64,000 nt of DNA from Streptomyces sp. SID8374. GTDB taxonomy: Bacteria; Actinomycetota; Actinomycetes; Streptomycetales; Streptomycetaceae. Under the pieces are notes generated by a model. The model had not been told where the DNA came from. It did no database searches and saw only the letters and a list, made by a program, of their open reading frames with translations. A program made the translations under genes and the position numbers. Location of the stretch: NCBI RefSeq assembly GCF_009865135.1, contig NZ_WWGH01000001.1, positions 4,340,001 to 4,404,000 on the forward strand. The letters run 5' to 3'. Below, one piece after another: positions 51,389 through 59,401 of this stretch. Every line of letters begins with the position of its first letter. Position 1 is the stretch's first letter.

Positions 51389-52260
51389 CCCCCGTACGGA
51401 ACGGGCTCCTCCACATCGTCCGGCCCGGCGCCCTCACCACCGTCCAGGACGCCGGCCGGTCCGGCTGGGCGCATCTCGGCGTCGGGCGGGCCGGGGCCCT
51501 CGACGCGGCCGCCGCCCGGCTGGCCAACCGGCTCGTGGGCAACCCGCCGGGCGCCGCCCTCCTGGAGACCACCGTCACCGGGTGCGCCGTCCGCCCGGAC
51601 CGGACCGTGGTGGCCGTCGTCGGCGGTGCGGGGTGCCGGGTGAGCGTCGACGGGCGGCCGGTGGCCTGGGGCGCGCCCGTGCGGATACCGGCGGGGGCGG
51701 TGCTGGACGTGGGCCCCGCCGTGACCGGGGTGCGCGGCTATCTGGCGTTCGCGGGCGGCCTGGAGCCGGAACCGGTGCTGGGCAGCCGTTCCGCCGACCT
51801 CCTTTCGGGGCTTGGCCCGGCCCCGCTGGCGGAGGGCGACACACTGCCGCTCGGTCGGCCGGGCGGGGAGCCGCCGACCGGCGAAGGGCCCGTTCCCTGG
51901 CCCGGTGCCCCCGCCGAGCTGGTGCTGCCCCTCCACCTCGGCCCGCGCCACACCTGGTTCACGGCCACCGCGCTGCGTACGCTCACCACCGCCGCCTACC
52001 GCGTCTCCCCGCACAGCAACCGCATCGGCCTCCGCACCGAAGGGCCCGCCCTGGAGCGGGCCCGCGACGGCGAACTGCCCAGCGAGGGCATGGTGCTGGG
52101 CGCGATCCAGGTGCCCCCGGACGGAAGGCCCGTCGTCTTCCTCAACGACCACCCGACGACCGGCGGTTACCCGGTCGTCGGCGTCGTACCGGAAACCGCC
52201 CTCGCCGGGGCGGCGCAGGCGGTTCCGGGGACGCGGGTGCGGTTCGTCGTACGGGCGTGA
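51385..52260 (+). CDS. pxpC: 5-oxoprolinase subunit C
   Basis: 291 residues. KipA-like domain: IVRPGALTTVQDAGRSGWAH, GVGRAGALDAAAARLANRLV, PHSNRIGLRTEG, LPSEGMVLGAIQVPPDGRPV and DHPTTGGYPVVG. Its stop codon lies in the first unit of a 20-bp tandem repeat (52248-52297). Confidence 0.94.
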   Translation: MTPVRNGLLHIVRPGALTTVQDAGRSGWAHLGVGRAGALDAAAARLANRLVGNPPGAALLETTVTGCAVRPDRTVVAVVGGAGCRVSVDGRPVAWGAPVRIPAGAVLDVGPAVTGVRGYLAFAGGLEPEPVLGSRSADLLSGLGPAPLAEGDTLPLGRPGGEPPTGEGPVPWPGAPAELVLPLHLGPRHTWFTATALRTLTTAAYRVSPHSNRIGLRTEGPALERARDGELPSEGMVLGAIQVPPDGRPVVFLNDHPTTGGYPVVGVVPETALAGAAQAVPGTRVRFVVRA

Positions 52261-52297
52261 GGCGTCTCGTAAGGGCGTGAGGCGTCCCGTACGGGCG
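52248..52297 (+). repeat. 20-bp tandem repeat at the pxpC stop
   Basis: CGTACGGGCGTGAGGCGTCT (52248-52267, includes the stop), CGTAAGGGCGTGAGGCGTCC (52268-52287) and a partial third copy to 52297. Confidence 0.75.
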
Positions 52298-52339
52298 GGA
52301 GAGGCCGACGTACGTACGGGAACTCGGGGAGCCGCGCCC

Positions 52340-54622
52340 TCACGCCCCCTTGAAGCCCCGCAGCCGCAGCGAGTTGCCGACCACGAACACCGACGAGAAC
52401 GCCATCGCGGCCCCCGCGATCATCGGGCTGAGGAGACCGGCGGCGGCGAGGGGGATGGCGGCCACGTTGTAGGCGAAGGCCCAGAACAGGTTCGTCCGGA
52501 TCGTGGAGAGGGTGCGGCGCGCGAGCCGGATGGCGTCGGCGGCGGCCCGCAGGTCTCCCCGTACGAGGGTGAGGTCACCGGCCTCGATCGCGGCATCCGT
52601 CCCCGTACCCATGGCCAGACCCAGGTCCGCCTGGGCGAGGGCGGCGGCGTCGTTGACCCCGTCGCCGACCATCGCGACGCTCCGGCCCTCCGTCTGGAGG
52701 CGCTTGACGACGTCGACCTTGTCCTCGGGCATGACCTCCGCGTACACCTCGTCGATGCCGACCTCGGCCGCCACCGTCTCCGCGACGGCCCGGTTGTCGC
52801 CGGTGAGGAGGATCGGGGTGAGTCCGAGGGCGCGCAGCCGCCGGACGGCCTCGGCGCTGGTGTCCTTCACCGCGTCCGCGACCTCCAGGACCGCCCGCGC
52901 CTCCCCGTCCCACGCGACCGTGATCGCCGTGCGACCGGCGCGCTCGGCCTCGGCCTTGGCGCGGGCCAGCCCCTCCGGGAGGCGGATCTCCCACTCGGTC
53001 AGCAGCTGCTCCCGGCCGACCAGGACGGCGTGTCCTTCGACCACGCCCTGGACGCCGAGTCCGGGGATGTTGGCGAAGTCCTCGGGGGTGGGAAGCGGGT
53101 CGGACCCGGCCAGGCGGTCGACGGCACCCGCCGCCACGGCCTGCGCGATCGGATGCTCGGAGGAGTGCTCCACCGCGCCCGCCAGCCGCAGCACGTCGTT
53201 CTCGTCGGCGCCTTGGGCGGTGTGGACGGTGAGGAGGGTCATCTTGCCGGTGGTCACCGTGCCGGTCTTGTCGAGGACGATGGTGTCGACGCGGCGGGTG
53301 GTTTCGAGGACTTCGGGTCCCTTGATGAGGATGCCGAGCTGGGCGCCTCGACCGGTGCCGACCATGAGGGCGGTGGGGGTGGCGAGGCCGAGGGCGCAGG
53401 GGCAGGCGATGATCAGGACCGCCACGGCCGCCGTGAACGCCGCCGTGAGTCCGGCGCCGCTGGCCAGCCAGAAGCCCAGCGTCCCCAGGGACAGCACGAT
53501 GACGACGGGGACGAAGACGGCGGAGATGCGGTCGGCGAGGCGCTGGGCGGCGGCCTTGCCGTTCTGCGCGTCCTCCACCAGGCGGGCCATGCGGGCGAGT
53601 TGGGTGTCGGAGCCGATCCGGGTCGCCTCGACGACCAGGCGCCCGCCCGCGTTGATGGTCGCGCCGGTCACGGAGTCACCGGCGGCGACCTCCACGGGCA
53701 CGGACTCGCCGGTCAGCATCGAGGCGTCCACGGCCGAACTGCCCTCGACGACCCTGCCGTCGGTGGCGATCTTCTCCCCGGGGCGTACCACGAAGCGGTC
53801 CCCGACCTGGAGTTCGCCGGTCGGCACGGTCACCTCACGGCCGTCGCGCAGGACGGTGACCTCCTTCGCGCCCAGCTCCATCAGCGCCCGGAGCGCGGCC
53901 CCGGCCTTCCGCTTGGAGCGGGCCTCGAACCAGCGCCCGGCGAGGATGAAGGCGGTCACCCCGGCGGCGGCTTCGAGGTAGATGTTCCCGGCGCCGTCGC
54001 CGCGCGCGATGGTCAGCTCGAACGGGTGCGTCATCCCGGTCATGCCCGCCGTACCGAAGAACAGCGCCCACACCGACCACAGGAACGCGGCCGACGTGCC
54101 GACCGAGATCAGCGTGTCCATCGTCGCCGCGCCGTGCCGGAGGTTGGTCCAGGCGGCGCGGTGGAAGGGCCAGCCCGCGTAGACGACGACGGGGGCGGCC
54201 AGCGTCAGGGAGAGCCACTGCCAGTTGTCGAACTGGAGGGCCGGGATCATCGCCATCGCGATCACCGGGACGGCGAGGACGACCGAGGTGATGAGGCGCT
54301 GGCGGAGGGAGGTGAGCCCGTCGTCGGGTTCTTCCGCCTCCGCCGCTGTCTCGCTCCTCCTCGTCTCGGGCGGTGGTGGTTCCTGTGCGGTGTAGCCGGT
54401 CGCCTCGACGGTGGAGATCAGGTCCTGTACGGAGACGTCCTCGCCCCGGTACGTCACCTTCGCCTTCTCGGTGGCGTAGTTGACGGTCGCCTCCACGCCG
54501 TCCATCCGGTTCAGCTTCTTCTCGATGCGGGCCGCGCAGGAGGCGCAGGTCATGCCGCCGATGGCGAGTTCGGCGGTGCGGGTGGCGGTGGCAGTGCCGG
54601 TGGTGGCGGAGCGCGTGGGCAC
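52340..54622 (-). CDS. copA: Copper-transporting P1B-type ATPase
   Basis: 760 residues. N-terminal heavy-metal domain with C26 and C29 (GGMTCASCAARIEKKL), eight membrane helices with the CPC at about 407-409 in IIACPCALGLATPTALM, phosphorylation site D451 in DKTGTVT, SEHPIAQAV, TGDNRAVAE and MVGDGVNDAAALAQADLG, and the C-terminal helix with YNVAAIPLAAAGLLSP and MAFSSVFVVGNSLRL (YN and MxxSS of Cu(I) pumps). Exports Cu(I). A CsoR-type operator lies upstream. Transcribed divergently from cutC. Confidence 0.94.
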   Translation of the reverse strand: MPTRSATTGTATATRTAELAIGGMTCASCAARIEKKLNRMDGVEATVNYATEKAKVTYRGEDVSVQDLISTVEATGYTAQEPPPPETRRSETAAEAEEPDDGLTSLRQRLITSVVLAVPVIAMAMIPALQFDNWQWLSLTLAAPVVVYAGWPFHRAAWTNLRHGAATMDTLISVGTSAAFLWSVWALFFGTAGMTGMTHPFELTIARGDGAGNIYLEAAAGVTAFILAGRWFEARSKRKAGAALRALMELGAKEVTVLRDGREVTVPTGELQVGDRFVVRPGEKIATDGRVVEGSSAVDASMLTGESVPVEVAAGDSVTGATINAGGRLVVEATRIGSDTQLARMARLVEDAQNGKAAAQRLADRISAVFVPVVIVLSLGTLGFWLASGAGLTAAFTAAVAVLIIACPCALGLATPTALMVGTGRGAQLGILIKGPEVLETTRRVDTIVLDKTGTVTTGKMTLLTVHTAQGADENDVLRLAGAVEHSSEHPIAQAVAAGAVDRLAGSDPLPTPEDFANIPGLGVQGVVEGHAVLVGREQLLTEWEIRLPEGLARAKAEAERAGRTAITVAWDGEARAVLEVADAVKDTSAEAVRRLRALGLTPILLTGDNRAVAETVAAEVGIDEVYAEVMPEDKVDVVKRLQTEGRSVAMVGDGVNDAAALAQADLGLAMGTGTDAAIEAGDLTLVRGDLRAAADAIRLARRTLSTIRTNLFWAFAYNVAAIPLAAAGLLSPMIAGAAMAFSSVFVVGNSLRLRGFKGA

Positions 54623-54658
54623 GGGGGCCTCCTCGGGGCGGTCTCAGGATCTGTGTCT

Positions 54659-54677
54659 GATACCCCTAGGGGGTATC
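54659..54677. promoter_or_regulatory. CsoR-type copper operator
   Basis: GATACCCC-TAG-GGGGTATC, perfect 8-bp arms with a 3-nt centre, 37 bp before the copA start. Matches the known CsoR consensus (ATACCC...GGGTAT). A half-site ATACCCCCC follows at about 54695. No csoR gene is in the window. Confidence 0.85.
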
Positions 54678-54863
54678 TCGTCCTCTCCCCATGTATACCC
54701 CCCACCCCTATGAAGCGCAAGGCGCGCCGGGAGGGGCCTGCGGGGTGGGGGTGCGCATCTCCGCGATCATGCGTTCAGATGGAGGGCTGTGCGGCCACCG
54801 GGCCGCCCCGTAGGCTGGTCATTGGACTAGACCTGTAGCCGCGTATCGGAGGAATGGGGACCC

Positions 54864-55553
54864 ATGAGCAACCGTGCAGTCCTGGAGGTGATCGCTCTCG
54901 ACGCGGAGGACGCGGTCGCCGCCCAGGCAGGTGGTGCAGACCGCCTCGAACTGGTCACCGACATGGCCGCGGACGGCCTGACGCCGTCACGGGAGACCTT
55001 CGCGGCGATCCGGTCCGCCGTGGACATCCCGCTGCGCGTCATGCTCAGGCTGGCGGACGGATTCGCCGCCGGTGACATCGAGGCGCTCGCCCGCAGGGCC
55101 CGCGAGCTGCGGGCGGAGGGCGCCGACGAGTACGTCCTAGGCTTCCTGGACGAGGACGGCCACGCCGACCTCGTCGCCGTGGAGCGGGTCGTCGCCCAGC
55201 TGGACGGCGCCCGGTGGACCTTCCACCGCGCGATCGACCGGGCCACCGACCGCGACGCCCTGCGCAAGCAGCTCGCGGACCTGCCGGGCCTGGACACGTA
55301 CCTCACCGCCGGTTCGCCGGACGGGGTCGACGCGGGCATCCCGACGCTCCTCGAAGAGGCCGCCCGCGCCGGGGAGCCGGGGTACGAGGCGCAGATCCTG
55401 GTGGGCGGCGGCCTCCAGCTCCACCACCTGCCGCAGCTCCGGGCGGCGGGCATCGACGCCTTCCACATCGGCGGTGCGGCCCGTCCGTCCGGCTGGTCGG
55501 CACCGGTGGACGCGGCGGCGGTACGGGAGTGGCGCGAGGCCCTCGACGTCTGA
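54864..55553 (+). CDS. cutC: CutC copper homeostasis family protein
   Basis: 229 residues. TIM-barrel family: AVLEVIALDAEDAVAAQAGG, ADRLELVTDMAADGLTPS, VMLRLADGFAAGD, ADEYVLGFLDEDG, WTFHRAIDRATDRDALR, ILVGGGLQLHHLPQLRAAG and FHIGGAARPSG. CutC was linked to copper tolerance in E. coli; the reaction is uncertain. Divergent from copA with about 240 bp between; only copA has an evident CsoR box. Confidence 0.92.
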   Translation: MSNRAVLEVIALDAEDAVAAQAGGADRLELVTDMAADGLTPSRETFAAIRSAVDIPLRVMLRLADGFAAGDIEALARRARELRAEGADEYVLGFLDEDGHADLVAVERVVAQLDGARWTFHRAIDRATDRDALRKQLADLPGLDTYLTAGSPDGVDAGIPTLLEEAARAGEPGYEAQILVGGGLQLHHLPQLRAAGIDAFHIGGAARPSGWSAPVDAAAVREWREALDV

Positions 55554-55604
55554 GGCGGCCGGGTTCTCGGAAGGGGCGGGAGCCGCACGGACCCCGCCCC
55601 TCCC

Positions 55605-55667
55605 CGGGCCCTGCCCCAGCGCCTCCGGGCCCTGCCCCAGCGTCCCCGGGCCCTACCCCAGCGCCTC
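55605..55667. repeat. Three 21-bp tandem repeats across the helR-like stop codon
   Basis: Units at 55605-55625, 55626-55646 and 55647-55667, CGGGCCCTGCCCCAGCGCCTC-like. Read on the minus strand each unit encodes (E/D)ALG(Q)GP in frame; in the coding copy the CAG (Gln) of the other units is TAG, which is the actual stop (55653-55655). Confidence 0.85.
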
Positions 55668-57734
55668 CGGCAACGCCGCCGTGTGCACCACCGTCAGCCC
55701 CGACACCGCACGGGTCAGCGCGACGTACAGCCGCCGCAGCCCGGTCCGCTCGTCCGGCTCGCCGTTCACCACGGCCGCCGGCTCGTCCAGCACCACGTAG
55801 TCGTACTCCAGGCCCTTCGCCAGCGACGCGGGCACCAGCGTCAGCCGCGACTCGGCGGTGGTCTCCTCACCGGGCGAGAGGTACGCGTGCCCCGCCGCCT
55901 CCAACGCCGCGCCCAGCGCCGGAATCCGGGCGTCGGCGGCGATCAGCCCGATGGACCCCTCGTGGCGCAGCGACTCCTCGCAGGCGGAGACGACGGCGGC
56001 ATCCAGCGCGTCCGCCCCGCCCGCCTCCCGTACGACCAAGGACCCCGGCGACTCCCGCACCGACTCCACCGCCGCGAGACCCGGCGAGATCGCGGGCAGC
56101 AGCCGGGAGGCGTACGCGATCACCTCGCGCGGCACACGGAACCCGGCCGTCAGCTCCTCCACCACCGCGTCCGCCTTGCCCAGGTGGAACAGCGCCTCGT
56201 CCCAGCTCTCCGTGGACCACGGCGTCGTCCCCTGCGCGAGGTCTCCGAGCACGGTCGCCGAACCGGTCGAACACCGCCGTCCCACCGCCCGGTACTGCAT
56301 CGGCGAGAGGTCCTGCGCCTCATCCAGCACGACATGGCCGAGCGAGTGCGTACGGGCCACCAGGTCACGGGCCTCGTCGATGAGCACCGCGTCCGCCGCC
56401 GACCACTTGGCCGACTTCACGCTCCGGGCGGGCTTCGCCCACAGGATCAGCTTCTGCTCGTCCTCGGTGAGCAGCCCCTCCGCGTGGACGGCCAGGAACT
56501 CCGGGTCGCACAGCAGCCGCAGCACCAGCTTCGCCGGGTTGACGGCGGGCCAGATCGCCTTCACGGCCGCCTTGACCGCCGGGTTGCGGGCCACGGTGTT
56601 CTGCACCCGGTCGTCGGGGGCCTCGCCCGCCTCCTCCATCCGTACGAGGACGGCGTGCGCGATCCGCTGCGGCAGGGCCTCGTGGGCGGAGCCGTACCGC
56701 ATGTCCCGGGCCAGCAGCTCCTCGACCATCTCCTCGATCTCGTACGCGGGCACGCGCCAGCGCCGCGACCCGCGCACCACGACGACGGGCTCGGCGGGGG
56801 TGGTGACGTGCGAGCGGATGGCCCGGCGCAGCACCTCGGCCATGCGGGCGTCGCCCTTGACCACGGCGGCGGCCGCGTCGTCCGTGGACCGGACCTCCAC
56901 GTCCGCCGTCACCAGGTCGTCGACGGTGGCCTGCTTGACCTCCAGCTCACCGAGGGCGGGCAGGACCTGTTCGATGTAGTGGAGGAAGGACCGGTTCGGC
57001 CCGATGACGAGGGTGCCGGTGCGGGCGAGCCGCTCGCGGTGCGCATAGAGCAGGAACGCCACCCGGTGCAGGCCGACGGCGGTCTTCCCGGTGCCGGGAC
57101 CGCCCTGGACGCAGACGGTGCCGCCGAGGCCGCTCCGTACGATCTCGTCCTGCTCGGGCTGGATGGTGGCCACGATGTCGCGCATCGGGCCGACGCGGGG
57201 CCGTTCGATCTCCGCCTGGAGGAGGCGGCTGGTGTGCGCGATCTCGGCGGGGTCGGTGAGGTGCTCGTCCTCGTACGCGGTCAGCTCACCGGCGGTGTAC
57301 CCGAAGCGGCGGCGGAGCCCCACGTCCTGGGGGTTCTTCGGGGACGCCTGGTAGTACGGCTGGGAGACCGGGGCCCGCCAGTCGATGACCATCGGGTCCC
57401 CGGCGGCGTCGTGGACGTGCCGGCGCCCGATGTAGAACCGCTCGCCCTCCGCCCCCTCGGCCAGGTCGCCGCCGACGGCGTGGAGATAGTCGAGGCGCCC
57501 GAAGAACAGGGGCGTGTGGGAGAGGTCGGCGAGCGCCTTGATGCGGTCGTCGATCTGGGACTGGAGCACGGCGGCGTTGACCCAGTTCGCGGTGACATCG
57601 CGGATGTCGAGGGCCTGGACGTCCTCCCGCATCGCGCGCAGGGCGGCGCGGGACGCGGCGAGATGGGCGCGTTCGTGCGCCAGGGGGTCGGCGGGATCGG
57701 TGGTGGAATCGCTTTCTGCTACGTGCGCGGGCAC
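55653..57734 (-). CDS. helR: HelR/HelD-like RNA polymerase-associated SF1 ATPase
   Basis: 693 residues from a GTG with GGAGG in CCGGAGGC upstream. An N-terminal coiled-coil arm (LAHERAHLAASRAALRAMRE) is followed by the HelD-type core (PMVIDWRAPVSQPYYQA), Walker A QGGPGTGKTAVGLHRVAF, DEAQDLSPMQYRAVGRR, GDLAQGTTPW and the C-terminal YVALTRAVSGLTVVHTA. Actinobacterial members strip stalled RNA polymerase, some displacing rifamycin. The length and arm suit HelR more than UvrD helicases. The C-terminal stop lies in a 21-bp repeat; an 11-bp repeat array fills its leader. Confidence 0.8.
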   Translation of the reverse strand: MPAHVAESDSTTDPADPLAHERAHLAASRAALRAMREDVQALDIRDVTANWVNAAVLQSQIDDRIKALADLSHTPLFFGRLDYLHAVGGDLAEGAEGERFYIGRRHVHDAAGDPMVIDWRAPVSQPYYQASPKNPQDVGLRRRFGYTAGELTAYEDEHLTDPAEIAHTSRLLQAEIERPRVGPMRDIVATIQPEQDEIVRSGLGGTVCVQGGPGTGKTAVGLHRVAFLLYAHRERLARTGTLVIGPNRSFLHYIEQVLPALGELEVKQATVDDLVTADVEVRSTDDAAAAVVKGDARMAEVLRRAIRSHVTTPAEPVVVVRGSRRWRVPAYEIEEMVEELLARDMRYGSAHEALPQRIAHAVLVRMEEAGEAPDDRVQNTVARNPAVKAAVKAIWPAVNPAKLVLRLLCDPEFLAVHAEGLLTEDEQKLILWAKPARSVKSAKWSAADAVLIDEARDLVARTHSLGHVVLDEAQDLSPMQYRAVGRRCSTGSATVLGDLAQGTTPWSTESWDEALFHLGKADAVVEELTAGFRVPREVIAYASRLLPAISPGLAAVESVRESPGSLVVREAGGADALDAAVVSACEESLRHEGSIGLIAADARIPALGAALEAAGHAYLSPGEETTAESRLTLVPASLAKGLEYDYVVLDEPAAVVNGEPDERTGLRRLYVALTRAVSGLTVVHTAALPEALG

Positions 57735-58152
57735 GGTGTTGCCTCCGGCTCTTCAACGGCTCTTCAACGGCTTCTCGAAGGCTTCTCGAAGGCTTTTCGA
57801 CGGCTCTTCGACAGCTTTTCGACGCAGGACGGCGGACCGCTGTCGGTGCCGGCGGGAGCCGGAGCAGGACGGTCCGCTCGGAAGGTTCGTTCGCGTGTGT
57901 CGGCCGGTTTCCGTCCGGTCGGCGGCGCTCCCGGGGCCGTTGACTCGGCGCGGGAGGCGGGCAGACCGGCGATTGTAGCCACAGGGCGGGTCGGCGGCGA
58001 AACGGATTACGGCCCTCCCGGGGGTGGAGAGGCCAGGGGTACCCGTAGGGGATGTGTGCGGCCTGGGCGGTACCGGAGAGCTACGCGCCCGGCGTACGGG
58101 TTCCGTCTGCGGACCGACGCGCCCATACGGGTGACGGGAGCACCATGGATAC
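57735..58152. other. Gene-free stretch with the 11-bp array
   Basis: 418 bp between the helR-like start and the next small gene. It holds the Shine-Dalgarno (GGAGGC, minus strand, 57741-57746), the seven-unit array (57747-57823), and an 8-bp inverted repeat (57832-57839 with 57870-57877). The published rifamycin-associated element of helR promoters was not recognised here by eye. The part from 57880 to 58152 shows nothing distinct. Confidence 0.6.
57747..57823. repeat. Seven tandem 11-bp repeats upstream of the helR-like gene
   Basis: Units of exactly 11 bp: GGCTCTTCAAC (57747, 57758), GGCTTCTCGAA (57769, 57780), GGCTTTTCGAC (57791), GGCTCTTCGAC (57802) and AGCTTTTCGAC (57813). Consensus GGCTYTTCRAC. 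No part is coding. The period is close to one helical turn. Confidence 0.9.
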
Positions 58153-58341
58153 ATGAGCACAACCACCCTGAACCCACGCAGGACCGGCCCCGCGCACGGC
58201 GCGACCGCGGTCACCGGTCACCACCGACCCCATCGCGTCGGCGACGCGGTGCGCGCCGTGAAGGTGTTCGTGACGGCGGCGTTCAGCGTGGTCGTCCTGG
58301 GGGAGTACGCGGAGGGGGCGGGCGTACGGAGGGGCCACTGA
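58153..58341 (+). CDS. Small hypothetical protein, 62 aa
   Basis: ATG at 58153. The product (MSTTTLNPRRTGPAHGATAV, then VGDAVRAVKVFVTAAFSVVV) has a basic N-terminus and one amphipathic/hydrophobic helix with a short acidic end. It overlaps a three-codon frame at 58145 (ATG GAT ACA TGA) that has GGGAG just upstream, which might couple initiation. It ends 10 bp before the C39-like gene end. Similar small genes occur beside C39-like genes in Streptomyces, but evidence is thin. Confidence 0.45.
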   Translation: MSTTTLNPRRTGPAHGATAVTGHHRPHRVGDAVRAVKVFVTAAFSVVVLGEYAEGAGVRRGH

Positions 58342-58351
58342 GCCGCCCCCC

Positions 58352-59401
58352 TCAGCGATCTCTTCCTCCTCCGATCCGCACCGCGCCCCGGACCCGGTCC
58401 TGCCCGACCAGCGACATCGCGTCGAGTGCCCCGTCGGCAACGGGCAGCAGATGGGCGTCGACCCAGGTCTCTCCGACAGCCGTGTTGAACCACGGATCTC
58501 CCACCACCACCGCACCCGGCACGGCCCCGTGGCACAGCACCCAGTGCGGCACGTCGAACCCCTGCATCACGGCCAGCGAGACGAGCAGCAGCACGCACTC
58601 CCCCCGGCCGACCGCGTCCCGCAGCTCCGGCAGCGACAGCCGCCGCCCGTCGACCGGCACGCCGAGCCGCCCGGCCTCCGTCCGCGACACGCGCTGGAGC
58701 ACGGCCCGCCACTCCCGCTCGTCCCCGGCGAGGTGGTCGAGGAGGACGGGCTTGTCCGTATCGAGGAGCACCTCCACGTCCGACGACGGCCACCGCCGCC
58801 GGACCGCGACCCCCAGTCCCACCGGCTCGCACGCGGGGAAGTTGGTCGCGTCCCGCCACAGGGTCAGCTCCGCCTCCCGGCCGATCGGCTCCCGCCCCGC
58901 CACGCCCGCGTGCGCCTGCGCGACCAGGGCGGTGACGGCTCCGCAGGTGAAGTGGGTGCTCTGCCGGTAGTACGGGGGTTCGGCGACGGCCTCACCGCCG
59001 ACCAGCCAGCGCACATACCCGGCCCCGGGTCCACCCGGGACGTCCGGGCGCGTGAGCGGCAGCCGCAGCGGAGCGAACCCGGCCGCCGCCGCATCCTCGG
59101 CGCTCGCCGTCCACCCCTCCCACTTGACCTGCGCGAGGCCCTGCTCGTAGGCGTACGAGAGAACCGCTCCGACCGCCGCCGGTACGTCCCCGACCGTGTC
59201 CACGATCTTGACGTAGGCGGTACCGGGGCGTGCCGTCACGAGCGCGGTGCCGCCCCCGTCGGGCGCGGCCACCAGGCGGGGAGCGTGCGGTGAACGGTCG
59301 ACCGCGCCCCAGCGCTCCAGCACCTCGGGCCGGGCGGTCCGCCGCAGCGCGTCCGGCCACGCGCCGGGCTCGTACGGAAGGACGGTGTACGTCGGCGTCA
59401 T
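58352..59401 (-). CDS. C39-like cysteine peptidase-fold protein
   Basis: 349 residues, ATG at 59401 coupled to the permease gene stop (ATGA). The N-terminal 120 residues may be a divergent acyltransferase-like domain (AGTAYVKIVDTVGD-type strands, KWEGWTASAEDAAAAGF). The C39-like part runs from about 138: YYRQSTHFTCGAVTALVAQA with C153, AELTLWRDATNFPACEPVGL, DVPHWVLCHG and VVVGDPWFNTAVGETWV. Annotated in Streptomyces as peptidase C39 family. It is the last gene of the siderophore uptake operon, so it may process a peptide siderophore or a related signal. Confidence 0.8.
   Translation of the reverse strand: MTPTYTVLPYEPGAWPDALRRTARPEVLERWGAVDRSPHAPRLVAAPDGGGTALVTARPGTAYVKIVDTVGDVPAAVGAVLSYAYEQGLAQVKWEGWTASAEDAAAAGFAPLRLPLTRPDVPGGPGAGYVRWLVGGEAVAEPPYYRQSTHFTCGAVTALVAQAHAGVAGREPIGREAELTLWRDATNFPACEPVGLGVAVRRRWPSSDVEVLLDTDKPVLLDHLAGDEREWRAVLQRVSRTEAGRLGVPVDGRRLSLPELRDAVGRGECVLLLVSLAVMQGFDVPHWVLCHGAVPGAVVVGDPWFNTAVGETWVDAHLLPVADGALDAMSLVGQDRVRGAVRIGGGRDR

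Noticed and set aside
57735..58152. A rifamycin-associated element of the known helR type
   Set aside because: I could not recognise the published inverted repeat here; only the 11-bp array and an unrelated 8-bp inverted repeat are visible. A motif search is needed to be sure.
55683..58970. A 1095-codon open frame on the plus strand
   Set aside because: It runs antisense to the helR-like gene and the C39-like gene, with no domain and an Arg/His/Gly-rich composition typical of high-GC shadows.
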